Made by a program: the position numbers and the translations under genes. 64,000 bases of DNA from assembly GCA_030158675.1 (NCBI GenBank), contig JAOASL010000048.1, positions 38,203 to 102,202 of the forward strand. Direction: 5' to 3'. The stretch comes from Burkholderiaceae bacterium (lineage in GTDB: Bacteria > Pseudomonadota > Gammaproteobacteria > Burkholderiales > Burkholderiaceae_D). Shown piece by piece: positions 57,077 through 64,000 of the stretch; the first letter of the stretch is position 1, and each line of letters begins with the position of its first letter. The notes under the pieces were generated by a model. The model had not been told where the DNA came from. It did no database searches and saw only the letters and a list, made by a program, of their open reading frames with translations.

Positions 57077-57804
57077 ATGATTACGATTCGCAAAGCGGAG
57101 GAACGCGGGCGCAGTACCTATGGAGGCTGGCTGCGGAGCGCGCACACCTTTTCCTTCGGCGACTATGTCGACTTGCGCCACCAAGGGCATGGCAATCTTC
57201 GCGTGATCAATGATGACACCGTCGCGCCGGCGCGCGGCTTCGGCACGCATGGGCATCGGGACATGGAAATTGTCAGCTACGTGCTTGATGGCGAACTGGC
57301 TCACCAGGACAGCATGGGCAATGGCGAAGCCAGCGGCACGAACAGCGGCATCGTCCGTCCCGGTGACGTACAACGCATGAGTGCAGGCACCGGCGTTTTG
57401 CACAGCGAGTTCAACAATTCACCAGACCAGCCTGTGCATTTCCTGCAGATTTGGATCCTGCCGAAATTCAAGGGGATCCGTCCTGGTTACGAGCAAAAGC
57501 ACTTTTCTGCGCGCGATCGCCGCGGTCGCCTGCGCTTGATCGTCTCGCCCGAGGGCGCCGAAGACTCAGTAAGCGTCAATACTGATGCGCGTATCGAAGC
57601 AGGCCTGTTTGATGGCGAAGAAGGCGTGCTGAACCACTCGATCCGCAGCGCATGACCTATGTGCATCTCGCGCGCGGCCAGCTCGCCGTAAATGGCCATG
57701 CCCTGAAAGCCGGTGACGGCGCGCTGCTGGATGGCGAGACGCAGCTACACTTGGTTGATGGCAAAGACGCTGAGGTACTGGTGTTTGACTTAAAGCGCGA
57801 CTGA
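57077..57804 (+). pseudogene. Pirin-family protein gene with a frameshift near its 3' end
   Basis: The first frame (57077-57655) encodes 192 residues of a pirin: cupin motif FGTHGHRDMEIVSYVLDGEL, HQDSMGNG, and MSAGTGVLHSEFN. It ends early at LNHSIRSA. The missing C-terminal strands appear at once in another frame from 57652 to 57804: MTYVHLARGQLAVNG, LDGETQLHLVDGKDAEVL, VFDLKRD. A single-base loss just before 57652 explains both. No slippery heptamer is visible. The bicupin N-terminal metal site is intact, so a shortened protein may still fold. Pirins are nuclear-pirin-like metalloproteins, some with quercetinase activity. Confidence 0.8.
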
Positions 57805-57910
57805 CCGGCGGACGAAAATTTTTTCTACTGACAATCCGGTGAGTTTGCTCCCGCCCTACCTTCATCGTGGCGAGCAGCCTTGATTTCATCCTGCGGCTGC
57901 GACACCTCTT

Positions 57911-58111
57911 TCAATGCGGCGGCCTTGGATCCCTTGTCCGATGACGCGTTCGCACCAGGCTGAACCGTAAAGCGACGCTTACCACCCATGCAAGACACAG
58001 CCAAGCGATGACATCCCCCCAGCCCTCCGACACCAGAGCCGAAGTCAAGCCAGCGCTTGTTGCCACAATTATTTGGACGGGCTTGTTGAGAACCTGAGCC
58101 GTACTTTTCAC
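57911..58111 (-). CDS. Possible small membrane protein coupled to the PepSY gene
   Basis: 66 residues starting at GTG 58111, which overlaps the PepSY stop as GTGA. It has one or two hydrophobic stretches (VQIIVATSAGLTSALV and DVIAWLCLAWVVSVALRF) and a basic tail (VRTRHRTRDPR). Small membrane proteins often follow PepSY genes in siderophore operons. I do not recognise the family, and the call rests on the overlap and hydrophobic pattern. Confidence 0.5.
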   Translation of the reverse strand: MKSTAQVLNKPVQIIVATSAGLTSALVSEGWGDVIAWLCLAWVVSVALRFSLVRTRHRTRDPRPPH

Positions 58112-59274
58112 CTCGTCCCTCGTGCCGTTTTTTGCCGGCTGTCCGCTCTCTTGCGCAGACGCGACAACCAAAGATAGAGGCCGCTGGCCAGTAAAAAGAT
58201 CGTCAGCAGGTCCATTGCCGCCCAAAGCAGTTTCAGAGGCAGCGCTCCGTAGTCGCCAAAGTGCAGCGGTTGCGAAAGCTGGAATAGCGTGACGTACCAG
58301 GGCCGCTCGCCGGCACGCAGCACGTCACCGGTGTGCGGATCCACTAACAGCGCCTGCCGCAACCGCGACGTGAGCGGCGTGTCACCATGCAAGATCACTG
58401 CGAAGTGTTCGCGGGTGCTCAGCAACGTTCCCGGCCAAGCCATCATTTCCAGTTTCATTTCAGGCTCGGCCGTCAGTGCCTGCGCCAGCGCGAACTGGGC
58501 GGGGCCAACTCCGCCTGCCATCGTTGCCGCGCTGGCAAGCGTGAAGTCACCTCGCAGCACCAGCGAGGCGTTACCGGCTGCAAGCCTGGCCATTTGCTCT
58601 TGCTGCCAAGCCTTCAAGATCAAGTCGGCCCAGGTATTGACGACCCCAGTCGCGCCGACCACCAGTGCCCAGCACAGGGTGACGGCGCCGAGCAGGTTGT
58701 GCAAATCGAGCCAGCGAATACGGCCGCCGCGTGCGTGCCTCACCGTGCCAAATTCAAGCTTGCGCATGTAAGCCGGATAAAGGATGAACCCAGACACGAT
58801 GGCAACAAGGAGCAACACGCCCATCGCACCTAGGAACAGCTTGCCCGGTAAACCGGCAAAGAGGTCCACATGCAGACGATAGACAAGGGCCATGAAGCCC
58901 TCGCCAAAATTGGGAATGCCTAATACGCTCGCATCACGGGCATCGACCGCCACCAGGACCGCGTTACGCTCGTCGGTATCGACGCGCGTATCGAGCTTCA
59001 CGTACCAGAGGTCGGGCTGGTCGTCTTCCCTGAACAGGTAAAGCGGTATCTTGCCTGGCACATGCGCGACTGCCGCTGCTGCCACTTGGTCGGTGGTGGC
59101 GCGCGGCGTGCCCCCCGTCGGCGCGGACTGCACGAAATGACGGCCGCTGAGTTCGGTGATCTCATCCGAGAAGATCAGCGGCAGTCCAGTCACGCACAGC
59201 ACCAGCATGAAAGCGGTGCAAATGAGACTGGACCAGGTATGGATCCAGTCGCAGATACGCCGGGCTGATGACAT
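58108..59274 (-). CDS. PepSY-associated membrane protein (iron-siderophore reduction type)
   Basis: 388 residues with four membrane helices (about 17-37, 148-168, 195-215 and 352-372) and periplasmic PepSY regions. It contains the paired histidines of the family (IHTWSSLICTAF and RLHVDLFAGLPGKLFLG). Such proteins are encoded beside TonB siderophore receptors and are thought to help ferric-siderophore reduction or release. ATG overlaps the receptor stop (TGATG). Confidence 0.88.
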   Translation of the reverse strand: MSSARRICDWIHTWSSLICTAFMLVLCVTGLPLIFSDEITELSGRHFVQSAPTGGTPRATTDQVAAAAVAHVPGKIPLYLFREDDQPDLWYVKLDTRVDTDERNAVLVAVDARDASVLGIPNFGEGFMALVYRLHVDLFAGLPGKLFLGAMGVLLLVAIVSGFILYPAYMRKLEFGTVRHARGGRIRWLDLHNLLGAVTLCWALVVGATGVVNTWADLILKAWQQEQMARLAAGNASLVLRGDFTLASAATMAGGVGPAQFALAQALTAEPEMKLEMMAWPGTLLSTREHFAVILHGDTPLTSRLRQALLVDPHTGDVLRAGERPWYVTLFQLSQPLHFGDYGALPLKLLWAAMDLLTIFLLASGLYLWLSRLRKRADSRQKTARGTR

Positions 59275-61511
59275 CAGAAGTCGATAGTGGCGCTGACGGT
59301 CAAGGTACGCGGCGCGCCGAGCACCAGATAGCCGTAGCCCGGGTAGCCACCGGTAGATGCCCAGTAGTTGCGGTCAAACACGTTATCGATACGCGCCCGG
59401 AAGGTGACGAGCTGCTTGTTGATCTCGGTGACATAACGCGCCCCCATATCGACGCGAGTCCAAGCCGGAATCGCCATGGTGTTGTTGACGTCAGCATACT
59501 GCGATGCGGTGTAGACCACGCGCGGGCTGATGGCCAGTCCGGGCACGCCCGGCACGTCGATGTCGGCGCCCAGGGTCGCCTGGCTGCGCGGCACACCGAT
59601 CGGGCGCTTGCCTTCCAGCGTACCGTCCACGCCGCGGGTGATCTCGCCGTCGAGCAGCGTCAGGCCGCCGAGCAGGCGTACGCCGCGCGCCGCTTCGCCG
59701 AAAACTGAGAGCTCGATGCCGCGATTGCGCTGCTCGCCGCCGCTGACGAACAGGCTGCTGCTGTTGAGCATGCCGAACGGCTTGGTGGTCGAAAACAACG
59801 CGACGCCCGCACCGATACGACCACCGTCGTATTTGACGCCCACCTCCTGCTGCTTCGTAACCTGCGGCGCCAGCGACTGGCCGACGTTAGCCGCATTCCA
59901 CGGGGCGGTATCTCCGGCCGTCAAGCCTTCGATGTAATTCGCGTAAAGCGACATGTCCGGCCGTATGCGGAAGACGACGCCCGCCATCGGGGTCACGCGC
60001 GATTCCTGATACCGCTTGGTCTGTGTACCGCTGTTGTAATCATATTCACGGTTGTTCATCTGCTGATGGCGCATGCCGATGGTCACCCGCATACGGTCCT
60101 CAGCAAAGACCAGCGTGTCGGCGACGGCGACGCTGGTGCTTTGATTACGGAAGGTCACCAGCGGATCAGTGTAGTTGCCGGTTCTGTTGATGATGGTCGG
60201 CATGGAGACTCTGGTCGGATTGTTCAGGTTGCTCAGCACATCGCCGAGGAAACCGTTGGCAAACCAGTTCGAGCCGCCCCATGCATTGCGCGATTGCAGC
60301 TCGTATACCGAGGCCGACACCACAGCGGTGTGCTTCACTGGACCGGTGCTGAACTGATGGCGCACACCAACTTCGGCAGTGCGCGCCTGGTCCTTGCGGA
60401 TATTGTCGAAGCGATAGGCATTGGTCACGCCCTCGGCGGTCGAGGTCGGATTCGCCAGACGGTTTTCCTCGTCGCCATTGCGCAGGCCAAATGCGGCCCA
60501 TGCTGTGGTGGCGTCACTGAGGTCATATTCGGCGCGCGCGGTCGCAAACAATGAACGCTCACGTGCGAAGGTCCACAGCTGCGCGAAATTGCGACCGGCA
60601 TCCGGCGCGTCGGGAATTCCACCGTTCGGCGTCACACTCGGACGCGGCGCATTAATACGATGGTCCTGAAAGCCAGCATCCGCAGACAGTCGCAAGTCGC
60701 GGCTGCGGTAATCCCCGCCAATCGACAACAGGCTCAGTTCACGATCCTGGTTTTGGATCGTGCCCGAGCCATCGCGGCGGATCGCATTGATGCGGATTCC
60801 GGTATTTTGGTCTGAGCCGAAACGACGGCTGATGTCCGTCGACAGCAGCGCATGACCGCCATTGTCGATACCGGCAGTGAACTGGGTCAGCGGGTCATTG
60901 CCTGCGCGCTTGGGCAGCACATTGACGGTACCGCCCACACCAAACCCCGAGACCGCGCCGGTGCCGCCATTCAAGAAAGCATTCGCGCCACGCAATACCT
61001 CGATGCGTTCAACGAGTTCAGCGGCAAGGTATTGGCGCGGTAGCACGCCATACAGCCCGTTATAGGTCATGTCATCCGACGGCACAGGAAAGCCGCGGAT
61101 TACGTACATCTCCTGAAAGTTACCGAAGCCGCGTGCGGACCGCACAGTCGGATCATTCTGCAGCACGTCAGCGACGCTGCTGGCCTGCTGGTTCTGGATC
61201 ATCGTTGATGTGTACGCAGTGGTGCTGAATGGCGTGTCCATGAGATCCTGGTTGCCAAGCAGGCCGACGCGGCCGCCGCGCGCGACCTGGTTGCCGGCAT
61301 ACGGCTTGGCCAGTCCCTCGGCTGATGCATCGGCGCTGGCTGTGACCTCGACCGCCTCCAGCGTTTTTTCTTGGCGGATTTCGTCAGGCTGGCTGGCGTC
61401 GGCAGCGATACCGTCGGCAGCGACGGCAAGTATCAATCCGCTGGCCAGCAGCCGCGCGGCGGCGGCAATCGGAAGCAAACGAACGGCGTAGAAAGGTGAA
61501 CTGGAGAACAT
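59274..61511 (-). CDS. TonB-dependent siderophore receptor
   Basis: 745 residues. A long signal region ends near ADGIAADA (~residue 40); a possible TonB box KTLEAVEVTAS follows. The plug domain contains NDPTVRSARGFGNFQEMYVIRGF and LNGGTGAVSGFGVGGTVNVLPKRA, and the 22-strand barrel ends in TVSATIDF. It imports a ferric siderophore across the outer membrane. A Fur box lies 68 bp upstream. The ligand is not evident from sequence. Confidence 0.94.
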   Translation of the reverse strand: MFSSSPFYAVRLLPIAAAARLLASGLILAVAADGIAADASQPDEIRQEKTLEAVEVTASADASAEGLAKPYAGNQVARGGRVGLLGNQDLMDTPFSTTAYTSTMIQNQQASSVADVLQNDPTVRSARGFGNFQEMYVIRGFPVPSDDMTYNGLYGVLPRQYLAAELVERIEVLRGANAFLNGGTGAVSGFGVGGTVNVLPKRAGNDPLTQFTAGIDNGGHALLSTDISRRFGSDQNTGIRINAIRRDGSGTIQNQDRELSLLSIGGDYRSRDLRLSADAGFQDHRINAPRPSVTPNGGIPDAPDAGRNFAQLWTFARERSLFATARAEYDLSDATTAWAAFGLRNGDEENRLANPTSTAEGVTNAYRFDNIRKDQARTAEVGVRHQFSTGPVKHTAVVSASVYELQSRNAWGGSNWFANGFLGDVLSNLNNPTRVSMPTIINRTGNYTDPLVTFRNQSTSVAVADTLVFAEDRMRVTIGMRHQQMNNREYDYNSGTQTKRYQESRVTPMAGVVFRIRPDMSLYANYIEGLTAGDTAPWNAANVGQSLAPQVTKQQEVGVKYDGGRIGAGVALFSTTKPFGMLNSSSLFVSGGEQRNRGIELSVFGEAARGVRLLGGLTLLDGEITRGVDGTLEGKRPIGVPRSQATLGADIDVPGVPGLAISPRVVYTASQYADVNNTMAIPAWTRVDMGARYVTEINKQLVTFRARIDNVFDRNYWASTGGYPGYGYLVLGAPRTLTVSATIDF

Positions 61512-61578
61512 GGCAGAAAGTGGAAAGTTGGTTAAAGCCGAAATGGCATGTCAGCAAGGAAGCGAGCCAAAAGGTAAT

Positions 61579-61597
61579 GATAATTGTTCTCATTATC
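61579..61597 (-). promoter_or_regulatory. Fur box of the siderophore receptor operon
   Basis: GATAATTGTTCTCATTATC matches 15 of 19 positions of the Fur consensus and keeps both GATAAT/ATTATC arms perfectly. It lies 68-86 bp upstream of the receptor start, so iron-repressed transcription of receptor, PepSY protein and the small gene is expected. Confidence 0.88.
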
Positions 61598-61942
61598 TTT
61601 TGAGTGTTGCCGAAGGTCAACAGTTATGATTTCCAGTCTGATATTGGTGCAGGGCGCAGGCCGTTGAACCGGCTTAGACACAGCCGACCTTGGCATCACT
61701 GCCGGCGATAGCGAGTCAGGAATGCTTCGGTCCCCTGCCCTCAGGCGAAAGCCCACCACTGAATAGCGAGCCGACTCAGGAAGAAACTATCGCCCAAACG
61801 CAGCGGCGAGCGTGACAACCGCTACGCCGCCAGGCAGGTTGCTGCCGCTGTATGTGATCACATGTGGCGGAGATCGGAACGGGAATTGCGCAGAAGCGCG
61901 GACCAACGACGGCCTCGGGAAGCCGAGGCGGGACAATGGAAA

Positions 61943-61961
61943 TGGTGAGGCTGGCGGGATC
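61943..61961. repeat. Imperfect copy of the tRNA-Arg 3' end (candidate att remnant)
   Basis: TGGTGAGGCTGGCGGGATC differs from the tRNA 3' end at 63948-63967 (TGGTGCGGCTGGCGGGGATC) by one substitution and one missing G, in the same orientation. It flanks the A+T-rich segment on the side away from the tRNA, as the distal attachment site of a tRNA-integrated element would. No integrase is present. Confidence 0.45.
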
Positions 61962-62177
61962 CATTTCACGTGTTTGTGATCCTGATGCTGCCCGGTGCCA
62001 TTCAACGCACCGGAAGTGCACAACACACTCTAGTGGCCAAAGTTGCGCTCAGCCCCGCACTGAGCTGGCAGCCACTGCCGGCGAGATAGAAAATTGACGC
62101 AACCACTCTTTTCACTTCGGCATACCAAAAACAAAAAATTTATCTAATATTAATATTTAAAATTTGAACTTCTTTTA

Positions 62178-62774
62178 TTAACCAAGCTGTCGGTTAGCTG
62201 GGCTTACTTTGGTAATTTTTATTTTTTTCAGAAATTTGAACATTTCAATCATATTCATAATGTGTTTTTTTATGCTTTCTTGACATCTAATTTTTTCGTA
62301 TAGATTATTCGCTGCACTTGCGTAATTTGAATCAACATCAACTACTACTTTTTTTAAATTTTTGTAATTTGGTGCTCGAATAATTTGGCGGACACATGCC
62401 GTAAAATATTTTTCAGGAAATTCACCGACAATATAGGCGAAATGTGTAATGCATAAAGACTCACATCGCTCTATATTTGCAATTCGCATAATTTCTTTTG
62501 CTGGACTTATTTCGCGATCAGCCCAAGGCACATACTTTGTAGTGGTAATGACAAATGGCTTTTCGTGCCCATGTGATATTGCTCGGAATTTAGGTATCTC
62601 ATGCCATCGTGCACTTCGCTGAAAATGATCGTGATCAAACCGATGAGCAGTTATCATCGCGTTCATTACCGTAAATCCTTCCATATCGTATGGGCAGCAA
62701 ATGGCATCTGAATCTGTCGGCAAATATTTAGCATGCGGGTTCAGACGAATTGTGATTTCGACAGACACACTCAT
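62178..62774 (-). CDS. Unknown protein from A+T-rich foreign DNA
   Basis: 198 residues from ATG 62774. The DNA is strikingly A+T-rich (20% G+C in 62221-62280 by count), unlike the rest of the window. I do not recognise a family. The central part (PAKEIMRIANIERCESLC, ITHFAYIVGEFPEKYFTACV) has an alternating helix/strand pattern loosely like an alpha/beta domain; the C-terminus is Lys/Ile-rich. No signal peptide or membrane segment. It lies 22 bp after the other island gene and is probably co-transcribed. Confidence 0.65.
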   Translation of the reverse strand: MSVSVEITIRLNPHAKYLPTDSDAICCPYDMEGFTVMNAMITAHRFDHDHFQRSARWHEIPKFRAISHGHEKPFVITTTKYVPWADREISPAKEIMRIANIERCESLCITHFAYIVGEFPEKYFTACVRQIIRAPNYKNLKKVVVDVDSNYASAANNLYEKIRCQESIKKHIMNMIEMFKFLKKIKITKVSPANRQLG

Positions 62775-62796
62775 TTAGCTCTGCTCGTTGGGCAAT

Positions 62797-63423
62797 TTAG
62801 ACAAGCTTTCGCAACGTGAGCCATTCTAAGATTTCTTCTCCCAGCTGGCTCGGCATCACACCATTTATAGCTCGGTTCGGTATCACCCGAAGTTTCCCTG
62901 ACTTTGTCGATGGTTGGGTAACTCCCCATAGTTGCAATTTCCTTATGAGGATTAGATAAATATTTCCGGTTTGTGCTCGTGGAATTAACACATCTCGGAG
63001 ATACTTCTGAGCCTCCCATACACTTGGAAGTCCCGATGCATTCCTTATAGCTCTATCTTGAAGTAGATTGGATGGATAAGGGCATACGTTGAACACGGAG
63101 GCCAGCGATCTCAATTCGCTTACGGATATGCCAATTGGCTTGAATATTCGCCTGTAAAACAGGTCGAACATTTCCGGTAATGGCTCCTCTCCTGAGCGCA
63201 TAGTTACGATCAATTCGTTCAGGCTTGTGGTGTCCCTTGGCTCTGGATAACAGGGATTTGCCAGACAAATGACCAATCGCGCCTGCTCCAAGGGTCCATC
63301 AAATGGACACGGTCGCACTCCTGCCAAAAAATGCTCACGATCTAAATAGGCGGCATCGTCGGGGTGTATTTCAAGATCACCGCATCTTGCCCAATACCGA
63401 TGGAAATCCGAGCCGAGATACAT
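62797..63423 (-). CDS. Unknown protein, possibly uracil-DNA-glycosylase-fold
   Basis: 208 residues from ATG 63423. CPFDGPLEQARLVICLANPCY followed later by FNVCPYPSN resembles (residues ~38-58 and ~113) the pattern of uracil-DNA-glycosylase superfamily proteins, in which a Pro-rich small loop after the first strand is LNPGY-like and a second catalytic segment has FPY. This is a weak match from memory, not tested. It precedes the A+T-rich gene and both appear to be foreign. No membrane segments. Confidence 0.55.
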   Translation of the reverse strand: MYLGSDFHRYWARCGDLEIHPDDAAYLDREHFLAGVRPCPFDGPLEQARLVICLANPCYPEPRDTTSLNELIVTMRSGEEPLPEMFDLFYRRIFKPIGISVSELRSLASVFNVCPYPSNLLQDRAIRNASGLPSVWEAQKYLRDVLIPRAQTGNIYLILIRKLQLWGVTQPSTKSGKLRVIPNRAINGVMPSQLGEEILEWLTLRKLV

Positions 63424-63510
63424 GGGAGTCCCTTCTAAATTTTAGATCATCACATGTTCGGGTATTTTGTCCCGTGGTATTAGAACCGTCAACCAAAGAC
63501 CATTTTGGGC

Positions 63511-63679
63511 ATGGCAAAGCCATCCCCAAAATACGCGGGCAGCCGAAGCTGAGCTAGGCCGCAGTTATATGGGTAGGGTGGAGCGCGGCGGACACAATCT
63601 GACGCTTATGAATCTGTGCAGGATTTCGATCGCTTTGAAGATCAAGCCATCAGAGTTGCTAGCTGAATGCGGCCTTTGA
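63511..63679 (+). pseudogene. Remnant of an XRE-family HTH regulator
   Basis: From about 63542 the frame encodes AEAELGRSYMGRVERGG, then LTLMNLCRISIALKIKPSELL, the second half of an XRE helix-turn-helix. The usual first half (start, helix 1, GLSQE segment) is missing. An ATG at 63511 encodes MAKPSPKYAG, a typical start of such small regulators, but in another frame and stops at once. An internal deletion of about 30 codons plus a frameshift explains this. Confidence 0.6.
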
Positions 63680-63912
63680 TCGCAGGCAATCGACAGTTCG
63701 CAGGCAATACGCGAGCGAAGGTGCCCAGCAATCCGCGAAATGCCTCGCTCCGACTAGCGTTTCGGCAGGTCGATGGGTTTGGGAAAAACATTGGCCCCCC
63801 CCAAAAACCCGTCAAGAAACCCTTCTCAAACCGAGCTGCAGGCGGATGACCTCGAAGACTCGCGAACCTCAAATTCCGCAAAACCCTCGCGAACGTTGGC
63901 TTTTCTGAAAAC

Positions 63913-63937
63913 AAAAACGCCACCCCGAAGGATGGCG
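63913..63937 (-). terminator. Intrinsic terminator of the tRNA-Arg gene
   Basis: On the minus strand CGCCATCC-TTCG-GGGTGGCG (63937-63918, one G-T pair) is followed by TTTTT (63917-63913). It lies 10 bases beyond the tRNA CCA end. Confidence 0.88.
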
Positions 63938-63947
63938 AAATTGAATT

Positions 63948-64000
63948 TGGTGCGGCTGGCGGGGATCGAACCCACGACCCTTGGCTTCGGAGGCCAATAC
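63948..64000 (-). tRNA. tRNA-Arg(CCG), 3' portion (cut by window edge)
   Basis: Reading the minus strand: the anticodon stem TTGGC-CTCCGAA-GCCAA gives anticodon CCG (arginine, codon CGG). Then come a variable loop, the T-arm GTGGG-TTCGATC-CCCGC, the acceptor 3' strand CAGCCGC, discriminator A and an encoded CCA. The D-arm and 5' acceptor strand lie outside the window. Confidence 0.92.

Larger units (their letters stand above)
61512..62177. other. Long intergenic stretch between the siderophore receptor and the A+T-rich genes
   Basis: It holds the Fur box (61579-61597) and a near copy of the tRNA-Arg 3' end (61943-61961). No frame in 61600-62090 shows convincing coding features. From about 62100 the sequence becomes strongly A+T-rich, marking a change of origin. 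Confidence 0.6.

Noticed and set aside
57077..57804. Programmed ribosomal frameshifting in the pirin gene
   Set aside because: No slippery heptamer or downstream pseudoknot is visible at the junction; pirins are not known to use frameshifting.
61620..62097. Small frames on both strands between the Fur box and the A+T-rich genes
   Set aside because: None has a ribosome site, a recognisable domain or consistent codon use; treated as non-coding.

Overview
The window is a high-G+C chromosomal segment of a Gram-negative bacterium, most likely a betaproteobacterium of the Burkholderiales (Oxalobacteraceae-like). The basis is the gene content: outer-membrane beta-barrels, a liu leucine/isovalerate cluster with aceK inside it, DUF4148 and DUF1289 proteins, a LIV-type ABC cassette framed by acyl-CoA ligases, and TonB/PepSY iron uptake. 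The assignment is inferred from content only.

Layout. 1-1.5 kb: tail of a zinc alcohol dehydrogenase and two paralogous outer-membrane barrels. 1.7-6.5 kb: a tightly overlapping trehalose operon (otsA-otsB-GH15) whose OtsA carries a sensor-like membrane N-terminus. 6.7-15.8 kb: a Crp/Fnr regulator divergent from a seven-gene unit (acyl-CoA ligase, ABC ATPase, two permeases, binding protein, ABC ATPase, PaaK-like ligase) that probably imports and CoA-activates an organic acid. 15.9-19.7 kb: an unrecognised 524-residue protein, a nitronate monooxygenase and small proteins. 19.7-34.6 kb: a long minus-strand run dominated by leucine/isovalerate catabolism (liuR, liuA, aceK, thiolase, SDR, acyl-CoA dehydrogenase, liuB, bioA, liuD, liuE) with a clear MerR-type operator; no liuC is present. 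34.8-45.4 kb: housekeeping and signalling genes (MBL hydrolase, HTH regulator, BtuF-like protein, SDR, dsbA, SPOR protein, argS, a PAS-GGDEF-EAL protein, a TbpB-like lipoprotein). 45.7-50.8 kb: accessory DNA with a phage-type AAA ATPase, an SSB and two tandem proteins that join a predicted caspase-like (His/Cys) domain to ankyrin repeats. 50.9-57.8 kb: a secreted phosphoesterase, a DUF3147 protein, a tetronate operon (otnK-otnC-otnI), LysR, a three-repeat DUF4148 protein and a frameshifted pirin. 57.9-61.6 kb: a Fur-box-controlled siderophore receptor/PepSY operon. 61.9-64.0 kb: a short A+T-rich island with two unfamiliar genes and a decayed XRE regulator, abutting a tRNA-Arg(CCG) gene; a near copy of the tRNA 3' end lies at the other side.

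The most promising possibly undescribed element is the tandem pair of predicted caspase-like/ankyrin proteins (47285-50846). They are lower in G+C than their neighbours, share near-identical DNA blocks and sit directly after phage-type recombination genes. Whether they are defence proteins, host-directed effectors or something else cannot be decided from sequence alone. Everything here is from reading the sequence; no database search was run.
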